DNA of 11,792 nucleotides from Paenibacillus sp. (GTDB lineage Bacteria; Bacillota; Bacilli; Paenibacillales; Paenibacillaceae): assembly GCA_029256665.1 (NCBI GenBank), contig JAQSXN010000055.1, positions 1 to 11,792 on the forward strand, read 5' to 3'. Position numbers and translations under genes: made by a program. Numbering within the stretch: position 1 is the stretch's first letter; each line of letters starts with the position of its first letter. Below the pieces are notes generated by a model. The model saw only the letters and a program-made list of their open reading frames with translations, searched no databases and was not told the DNA's origin. Positions 6,704 through 11,792 of the stretch are shown piece by piece.

Positions 6704-7903
6704 TTATGTATGATGCACTTCGGAGTGCCTTTTATCCAGCTGCGACCCGTCCATTAACGCTTGACGCAATCGGTAAACAACCTCCCGTACGTCATCCTCC
6801 TGCATTCTAGGATATAGAGGAAGCGTCAGCGCCTGATCATACCATTGCTCCGCTACGGGGCATAATCCTTTGTTATAGCCGAGCTGTTCGTAATATGGAA
6901 ACCAATATACAGGGATATAATGTACATGCACGCCGATATTCGCCGCGCGCATTTCCTCGAAAATTTGTTTGCGACTTTTGCAAACCGTCGCCGCGTCGAT
7001 TTGGATCGAATATAAATGCCAGCCCGATTCCGATTCTTCTGATTGAAAGGGTGCTGTCACGCCAGGGACGTCCCGCAGAAGCTCCGTATATAGTGCGGCT
7101 AGTTCACGACGTCTCTTTATAAACGGAGTCAGTTTTTTAAGCTGGGAAACGCCGAGCGCCGCTTGCAAATCCGTCATTCGGTAGTTATATCCCAGATCGA
7201 TCATCTCGTAGTACCATGCTCCTTGTTCCTTGGCAAATGGAGTAGTCGTAATGCCATGCGTACGGAATAGTTTCAGCCGCTCGTAATAGCGCTCGTCATT
7301 GGTAACGATAACGCCGCCCTCAGCCGTCGTAACAGGCTTGACGGGGTGGAAGCTGAACATCGTCATATCGGCTTGCGTACCTACGAATTCCCCTTTGTAC
7401 TTAGCGCCTAGAGAGTGGGCTCCATCCTGGATAACGACTAGCTGATGCTGCCTGGCCAGCTTCACGATCTCGTCGATATGACAAGGCTGGCCGGTGAAGT
7501 CCACCGGGATAATCGCTTTGGTACGAGCGGTAATCTTGCGCGCCACGTCAGACGGATCAATGTTGTACGTACGGCCATCAATATCCGCGAACACAACATT
7601 GGCCCCTACATATCTTGCGCAATTCGCGCTTGCCGCAAAGGTTATGGCCGAGGTGATCACTTCATCGCCCGCGGTAATGCCAGCAGCATAACATGCGCCA
7701 TGAAGCGCTGCCGTTCCGTTAGAGAAGGCTACCGCGTACTCGGCGCCTACAAAACTTGCAACCGCCTGCTCGAACTCGTTGATTTTCGGACCCGTGGTGA
7801 GCATCGGCGATTTCAAAGCAGCGACTACCGCTTCGATATCGTCATCCTCGATCCACTGCTGTCCGTACGGCAGCATCGTTGATCGGATAGTCCCGTTGTT
7901 CAT
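6704..7903 (-). CDS. pseC: UDP-4-amino-4,6-dideoxy-N-acetyl-beta-L-altrosamine transaminase
   Basis: PseC is a PLP enzyme of the DegT/DnrJ/EryC1 family. It moves an amino group from glutamate to C4 of the UDP-4-keto sugar made by PseB, the second step to pseudaminic acid. The protein has 399 residues. The N-terminal LPYGQQWIEDDDIEAVV (11-27) and SPMLTTGP are typical of PseC, SNGTAAL (61-67) lines the cofactor phosphate, D160 in QDGAHSLGA contacts the pyridine nitrogen, and K189 in SFHPVKPVTTAEGG is the Schiff-base lysine. The ATG at 7903 overlaps the pseI stop as ATGA, with GGGAG 8 bases before it. Family members often begin at the methionine equivalent to M10, so the first nine residues are less certain. 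It is the last gene of the operon. The related B. subtilis spore-coat enzyme SpsC is the main alternative identity. Confidence 0.93.
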   Translation of the reverse strand: MNNGTIRSTMLPYGQQWIEDDDIEAVVAALKSPMLTTGPKINEFEQAVASFVGAEYAVAFSNGTAALHGACYAAGITAGDEVITSAITFAASANCARYVGANVVFADIDGRTYNIDPSDVARKITARTKAIIPVDFTGQPCHIDEIVKLARQHQLVVIQDGAHSLGAKYKGEFVGTQADMTMFSFHPVKPVTTAEGGVIVTNDERYYERLKLFRTHGITTTPFAKEQGAWYYEMIDLGYNYRMTDLQAALGVSQLKKLTPFIKRRRELAALYTELLRDVPGVTAPFQSEESESGWHLYSIQIDAATVCKSRKQIFEEMRAANIGVHVHYIPVYWFPYYEQLGYNKGLCPVAEQWYDQALTLPLYPRMQEDDVREVVYRLRQALMDGSQLDKRHSEVHHT

Positions 7904-8946
7904 AGCAGAAGCTCCCAGCTCAAGGCCGTTCCTTTGGCCGCATCGGCCTTGATTTTTTTGCCCAGCACCAGATCGTAGTATTTCGTTTCGAGACCTAGGC
8001 CCGGCCGCACGTTACGCAAATTTTTCTCCGTGAATACATCGCCGGCCTTCATATCCTCGCCAATATATAGAGAGCGGCGATTCGCGACGGAAGGCTTCTC
8101 CGCTTCTGTCGGACCATATTGAATATGACCGATGCTTTGCCACGCCCGCTCCGTTTCTTCTACCAGCATTCTAAGCTCGTGCGGCTCCATCGAAAACGAC
8201 GCATCCACGCCGCCTTCCGCCCGGGACGTCGTAAAGTGTTTCTCGATAACGGTTGCGCCTAACGTAACGGCCGCAACGGATACGCCGATGCCCATCGTGT
8301 GATCGGATAAACCGATTTCCGTACCGAACAATTCTTTCATATGCGGAATCGTCGCCAGATTGGAGTTGTCCGGCGTCGCCGGATACGTACTCGTGCATTT
8401 CAATAACACGAGTTGATCGTTCCCCTCTAATCGAACAGCCCGAACCGCTTCGTCCAGTTCGGCGGCGGATGCCATTCCCGTCGAAATGATGATCGGCTTG
8501 CCCGTTCTGGCCACCTTGCGAATGAGCGGAATATCCACGTTTTCGAAGGAGGCGATTTTGTAAGCGGGAACGTCCAGCGTTTCCAAGAAATCGACGGCCG
8601 TTTCATCAAAGGGCGAGCTGAAGGCAAGCAAGCCGAGCTCGCTGCATCTATCGAAAATTTGTTTGTGCCATTCCCAAGGCGTATAGGCTTTTTCATATAA
8701 GCGATATAGCGATTGACCCTTCCACAGGTCCTTCTCGTTAGAAATAAAGAACTCGCCCGTGTGCACGTCGAGCGTAATCGTATCCGGCGTATAAGTCTGC
8801 AGCTTAACGGCGTCGACGCCGGCTTCCGCGGCCAGTTCGACGAGATGCAGAGCCCTCTCCAAAGATTGATTATGATTGCCGGACATTTCGGCAATGATAA
8901 AGGGCTTCGCATGCGAGCCGATTTCTTTGTTTCCAATTCGAATCAT
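7900..8946 (-). CDS. pseI: Pseudaminic acid synthase
   Basis: PseI condenses 2,4-diacetamido-2,4,6-trideoxy-L-altrose with phosphoenolpyruvate to form pseudaminic acid, using a divalent metal. The protein has 348 residues in two parts: a NeuB-type TIM barrel (about 1-280) and a C-terminal SAF (antifreeze-like) domain in the last 60 or so residues. Hallmarks are AEMSGNHNQSLERAL (from residue 19), DAVKLQTYTPDTITLD, the LWKGQSLYRLYEKAYTPWEW stretch that separates PseI from sialic and legionaminic acid synthases, SSPFDETAVDFLE, YKIASFE and GLSDHTMG. The frame extends to a GTG at 8955, but the ATG at 8946 overlaps the pseG stop as ATGA and lies 8 bases after GGAG, so it is chosen. The downstream pseC overlaps in the same way. 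The B. subtilis homologue is SpsE; the residues seen favour PseI. Confidence 0.95.
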   Translation of the reverse strand: MIRIGNKEIGSHAKPFIIAEMSGNHNQSLERALHLVELAAEAGVDAVKLQTYTPDTITLDVHTGEFFISNEKDLWKGQSLYRLYEKAYTPWEWHKQIFDRCSELGLLAFSSPFDETAVDFLETLDVPAYKIASFENVDIPLIRKVARTGKPIIISTGMASAAELDEAVRAVRLEGNDQLVLLKCTSTYPATPDNSNLATIPHMKELFGTEIGLSDHTMGIGVSVAAVTLGATVIEKHFTTSRAEGGVDASFSMEPHELRMLVEETERAWQSIGHIQYGPTEAEKPSVANRRSLYIGEDMKAGDVFTEKNLRNVRPGLGLETKYYDLVLGKKIKADAAKGTALSWELLL

Positions 8947-9926
8947 GATGACCACTCCACCATTTCTTTAAGCCAAGCATTCGCTTCCCCTTGGCTTTGC
9001 GTTATTTTTAACCCATGCTCGCTTATTTTCCTTATTTGTTCGCGGCGATCAGGTAGGGAATCTAGTAATCTCTTGTAGGTATCGATCGTAACGTCCTCAT
9101 GCCAGCCTAAATTGATAACCGCGCCAAGCCGCTCTGCCGCTTGCGTCGATGCCAATTGATTATCGGCTACAATGGTGCTGGTCGAAGGCAATCCGACATA
9201 GCAGCGCTCCCAAGTCGTAGCGCCGCCCGCGCCGAGAGAAAAATCCGCCGCATTCATGAGTGAAGCCATATAGTCGATCTGGCAATGAAAGGCATACCGC
9301 CGCTCGCGACAAATGCGTTCGATTTCCGCACGCCGTGGATTGCTGCTGCCGACGACGACATCGATATGCCCGAAACGGGCAGTCGTCTGCGGCAAAGCTT
9401 GCAATACCTTCTGCGTTTCGTTGGTCGGATCGCTTCCGCCCATGAACAGAAGCAGACGGCTTACGTCGCCCGATCTTGCGGATTGCTTCTTTCTTGCTTC
9501 CACGAATTCGGTCCTCATAATGAGGTATTGCGGTCCGAGCAGTTTCTTGCAGCGCGCCGGGACAAGACCATCGTAACGACGCTCATAATGATCGATTACA
9601 TTCTGATCCAGCAGCAGGTCGCAATCATGCCGGCGATTGGCCAAATCATCGATGACGACGATCTTTTTGGCAAATGCCCGCATCGAGCTCTCCCACCGGG
9701 CATCCAATTGATAGTGATCGACAATTAATATATCGACGGTTCGCGCTTCGCAAATAACAGGAAATCCATGGTTTTCTGCCAACTCTATTAGATTCCCCGG
9801 CAATGGCTCCATCCAAAACTTCACATGATGACCAAGTCTGCCAAGATTGGTCGCAATCGTTAAACAACGCATCGCATGACCGCTGCCGATCGTCGTCGAA
9901 GCATCCGTTCGAATTAAAATCTCCAT
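8943..9926 (-). CDS. pseG: UDP-2,4-diacetamido-2,4,6-trideoxy-beta-L-altropyranose hydrolase
   Basis: PseG removes UDP from the altrose derivative to give the free sugar that PseI uses. The protein has 327 residues with a GT-B (MurG-like) fold. The N-terminal signature RTDASTTIGSGHAMRC (6-21) contains H17, the catalytic histidine position known from Campylobacter PseG. Other conserved blocks are VIDDLANRRHDCDLLLDQN (91-109), FMGGSDPTN (161-169, nucleotide side), GAGGATTWERC (232-242) and ADNQ (254-257). The ATG at 9926 shares its A with the TAA of the upstream gene (TAATG), with GGTGA just before it, so translation is probably coupled. It lies directly between the cytidylyltransferase gene and pseI. 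SpsG of B. subtilis is the closest alternative name. Confidence 0.93.
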   Translation of the reverse strand: MEILIRTDASTTIGSGHAMRCLTIATNLGRLGHHVKFWMEPLPGNLIELAENHGFPVICEARTVDILIVDHYQLDARWESSMRAFAKKIVVIDDLANRRHDCDLLLDQNVIDHYERRYDGLVPARCKKLLGPQYLIMRTEFVEARKKQSARSGDVSRLLLFMGGSDPTNETQKVLQALPQTTARFGHIDVVVGSSNPRRAEIERICRERRYAFHCQIDYMASLMNAADFSLGAGGATTWERCYVGLPSTSTIVADNQLASTQAAERLGAVINLGWHEDVTIDTYKRLLDSLPDRREQIRKISEHGLKITQSQGEANAWLKEMVEWSS

Positions 9927-10648
9927 TACGTCACCGGCTTTTGTTCAATATGCGCGTTCAGCGTCGCGATCTCCGGATGTCCCAGCAGATACTTGATCAC
10001 TTCGGCGCTCGACACGCAGACATCTTCGAAATGATTAGCCACTTCTGCGATTAAGGCATAATCCTCCGGCGTGTCCAGCGTAATCCGCAGCTCCGGATGC
10101 TCTCGATCGATCGGAGCCGTGTAGGAAGCTCTCGAGAATTCGTTCTTATGCTCGTATGCGTAATACGTGACATGCTCGCGATGACGTGCTTCCTTGCCAT
10201 GATCATCTATATATCGCAGCGCCTTGAAGGAGATCATCTCAACCGATAGTCCGCGCGGCAATCCGCTTGCAACATCGATGATGTCCACTTGCTCCTTCTG
10301 CATAAGAGCAACCATATCCGATGCCATCTCGTAATCGACGAACGGACAATCCGCCGTGACTCGGATCACGTAATCCGGCGCATAAGGCTTGGCAGCCTGA
10401 ATGTAACGATCCAGCACGTCCTCCTCGGAGCCCCGGTAATAAGCGACGGCCTTTTCCCTGCACCATGTCTCGACAGCATCGTCCTGCGGGAGGCTGGACG
10501 TGGCTACCACTATTTCATCAACGCCCTGAATTCTTTTGCATCGTTCTATTACATAGGTCAAATTATCCGCAGCTCCAACGGGCTTTAAGATCTTGCCTGG
10601 CAGCCTCGATGAGCCCATGCGCGCCTGAATAACAATGATGGTTTTCAT
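9926..10648 (-). CDS. pseF: Cytidylyltransferase of the SpsF/PseF type (CMP-nonulosonate synthetase)
   Basis: A 240-residue nucleotidyltransferase expected to activate pseudaminic acid with CTP to CMP-pseudaminic acid. It begins MKTIIVIQARMGSSRLPGK, the nucleotide-binding loop of the SpsF (COG1861-like) family, with GSEEDVLDRY at 73-82 and TADCPFVD at 98-105, the latter probably a metal-binding acidic motif. The ATG at 10648 lies 8 bases after GGGAG. An upstream in-frame GTG at 10657 almost touches that same site and is rejected. It starts 22 bases after the luxC-like gene and overlaps pseG by one base. The sequence is of the SpsF kind rather than the Campylobacter PseF kind, so the symbol rests on context: adjacent pseG, pseI and pseC, and no other cytidylyltransferase in view. 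Confidence 0.82.
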   Translation of the reverse strand: MKTIIVIQARMGSSRLPGKILKPVGAADNLTYVIERCKRIQGVDEIVVATSSLPQDDAVETWCREKAVAYYRGSEEDVLDRYIQAAKPYAPDYVIRVTADCPFVDYEMASDMVALMQKEQVDIIDVASGLPRGLSVEMISFKALRYIDDHGKEARHREHVTYYAYEHKNEFSRASYTAPIDREHPELRITLDTPEDYALIAEVANHFEDVCVSSAEVIKYLLGHPEIATLNAHIEQKPVT

Positions 10649-10670
10649 CGCGTCCACTCCCTACCTGACA

Positions 10671-11792
10671 TCATATAATGACAATCTCACGCGTAAACGA
10701 TCGTAAAAAGCTTTGTCCGTCCCATATCGTCTGAAAAGCCAGCGCTTGCCCGATCGGCACGATTCGGTCAATTCCTCTAGTTGGGAGTTGGTCCACGATC
10801 TCCAGCAGTTCTTCTCGGCTATAGCCAAAATAAGAGAGCGTCTGATCCTTATCCACGACGACCTCCGCGACGTCCTCTGCATCGTCAAGCGCAAGCTCGT
10901 AGAAAAAGCCGCCTCCGCAATGACGCTCGCGGAATTCGGCCATCATCCGCTTAAGCCGGACGCGCGATACCGTCTGCCGGTCTTCGACCTGAGCGGTTTC
11001 CTCTTCCGCCGCCATCCATAAGCCGGTCGCGAGCTTTTGCACGCGGGCAGCCGGCGCTAACGCATATTGCTTTGCTTCGATCACCCGTTCGACCATCGCC
11101 CAAAATGCGTTCTGAGATTCCGCCATGGCTTCGCTTGCACCGGTCCAAAGGATTAAGCGGGGCGAGGAGCAGGCCATTTGATCGAACCAGAACGAATCAT
11201 TGTAGAATTGCTCGGCTAGCTGCCGAAGCTCGTCTTCGCGCAACGCCCTGACGGCCTCTGCCCTGATCATCGACATCGAGAATCGGTCGGGGAATACGAG
11301 CTCGTTGGCGATAGGAGCCAACGCGATTTGGCGAATCCGATTGACGGTCGCATCGCCGCCCCAGACGACGCGCGTATGACAAAGCTTGCTGAGCCTTGCC
11401 GTCGTCGCTTCATCGTGTGCATAGGTTAATATAATCGTCCGCTCGGCAATGCTTTGAAATTGCGGCTCGGATAGCTCCTCCAGCATCCCTGCCAGCAAAC
11501 CGTTCATTTGTTCCTTGCTAGATATTCGAATTACGTTACGATTGCCTGCCAGCAGAGATAGGATCCATGAATAGACGAAGATCGTATCCACGTTGGACGG
11601 GGCAAGGTGGAAAACCGTGCCTCTTGCTCGAAATACGCGATTCGTCGTCTCTTTTTCCCACTCGCTCCTCAACTCCATTATGTGTGCCTTGCGCATCCAA
11701 AACCCGAGCGCAACGATTTCGGGATGCTGGCGCATCTTCACGAAACGTTGCGACAACGCTTGGACAAAGAGCAGCGCCTCGTCCGCGAACGG
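10671..11792 (-). CDS. LuxC-family acyl-CoA (acyl-protein) reductase, N-terminus beyond window
   Basis: At least 373 residues are visible and the frame stays open to the window edge (PFADEALLFVQALSQRF...), so the start lies outside. LuxC proteins are aldehyde-dehydrogenase relatives that reduce an activated fatty acid to an aldehyde with NADPH. Family marks are the VALGFWMRKAH stretch, HLAPSNVDTIFVYSWILSLLAGN (nucleotide-binding region), VWGGDATVNRIRQ and QMACSSPR, whose cysteine (codon 11171-11169) matches the acyl-accepting residue. The partner LuxE-type acyl-protein synthetase is not in view. It ends 22 bases before pseF on the same strand and is surely part of the operon. No luciferase is expected here. 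LuxC/LuxE-like genes are known from some flagellar glycosylation clusters, where their exact product is unclear. A role in making an acyl or alkyl group for the glycan is an inference. Confidence 0.88.
   Translation of the reverse strand, partial: PFADEALLFVQALSQRFVKMRQHPEIVALGFWMRKAHIMELRSEWEKETTNRVFRARGTVFHLAPSNVDTIFVYSWILSLLAGNRNVIRISSKEQMNGLLAGMLEELSEPQFQSIAERTIILTYAHDEATTARLSKLCHTRVVWGGDATVNRIRQIALAPIANELVFPDRFSMSMIRAEAVRALREDELRQLAEQFYNDSFWFDQMACSSPRLILWTGASEAMAESQNAFWAMVERVIEAKQYALAPAARVQKLATGLWMAAEEETAQVEDRQTVSRVRLKRMMAEFRERHCGGGFFYELALDDAEDVAEVVVDKDQTLSYFGYSREELLEIVDQLPTRGIDRIVPIGQALAFQTIWDGQSFLRSFTREIVII

Noticed and set aside
6685..6718. Inverted repeat GTGCATC/GATGCAC over the pseC stop as a terminator of the pse operon
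   Set aside because: Only 7 base pairs with a 20-base loop and no T-tract after it; it also includes the last pseC codons. Termination of this operon remains unexplained, possibly by Rho or readthrough into csp.
8944..8955. GTG at 8955 as the pseI start
   Set aside because: The ribosome site GGAG would overlap or nearly touch it, whereas the ATG at 8946 has ideal spacing and the ATGA coupling seen at the next junction.
10646..10657. GTG at 10657 as the pseF start
   Set aside because: It directly abuts GGGA, leaving no spacing; the ATG at 10648 gives 8 bases and the canonical MKTIIVIQARMGSSR N-terminus.
1..11792. tRNA, rRNA, CRISPR array, insertion sequence, prophage or toxin-antitoxin genes
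   Set aside because: I looked for cloverleaf-like segments, regularly spaced repeats, transposase or integrase motifs and small paired genes, and found none that could be supported.

Overview
The window looks like chromosomal DNA of an endospore-forming Firmicute of the Paenibacillaceae type (Paenibacillus or Cohnella-like). This rests on moderate GC, strong AGGAGG-like ribosome sites, SigA promoters with extended -10 elements, the gene order hpf-secA-prfB, and the protein sequences themselves. The family assignment is an inference; no 16S or other marker is present. Every gene I can support lies on the minus strand, so transcription runs from high to low coordinates.

Region 1 (11792 to 6704) is a tightly packed operon for a nonulosonic acid, most likely pseudaminic acid. 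Its visible order is luxC-like acyl-CoA reductase (cut by the window edge), pseF/spsF-like cytidylyltransferase, pseG, pseI and pseC. The last three junctions overlap by 1 to 4 bases (TAATG, ATGA, ATGA), which suggests translational coupling. The enzymes cover C4 amination (PseC), UDP removal (PseG), condensation with phosphoenolpyruvate (PseI) and CMP activation (PseF). The dehydratase PseB and the N-acetyltransferase PseH are not visible and may lie upstream, outside the window.

Region 2 (6655 to 1524) is housekeeping. It holds a monocistronic cold-shock protein gene, the long-form hibernation promoting factor gene hpf, and then secA and prfB. The first two have their own SigA promoter and intrinsic terminator; secA and prfB appear to share the secA promoter. 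prfB carries the classic programmed +1 frameshift and must be read as two joined segments. The secA-prfB gap holds a 167-base element bounded by imperfect terminal inverted repeats that no gene explains. In Bacillus subtilis hpf-secA-prfB follows the flagellar genes hag-fliD-fliS-fliT, so the pseudaminic acid genes sit where flagellar genes would be expected. This supports a role in flagellin glycosylation, by inference.

Region 3 (1509 to 1) holds a YitT-family membrane protein with its terminator, then a well-formed promoter with an ARG-box-like palindrome over its -10 element. It drives argC, of which only the N-terminal third is in the window.

The most useful items for a second look are the luxC-like gene in the pse operon, the inverted-repeat element before prfB, the argC operator/promoter overlap, and the hairpin that decides where yitT can start.
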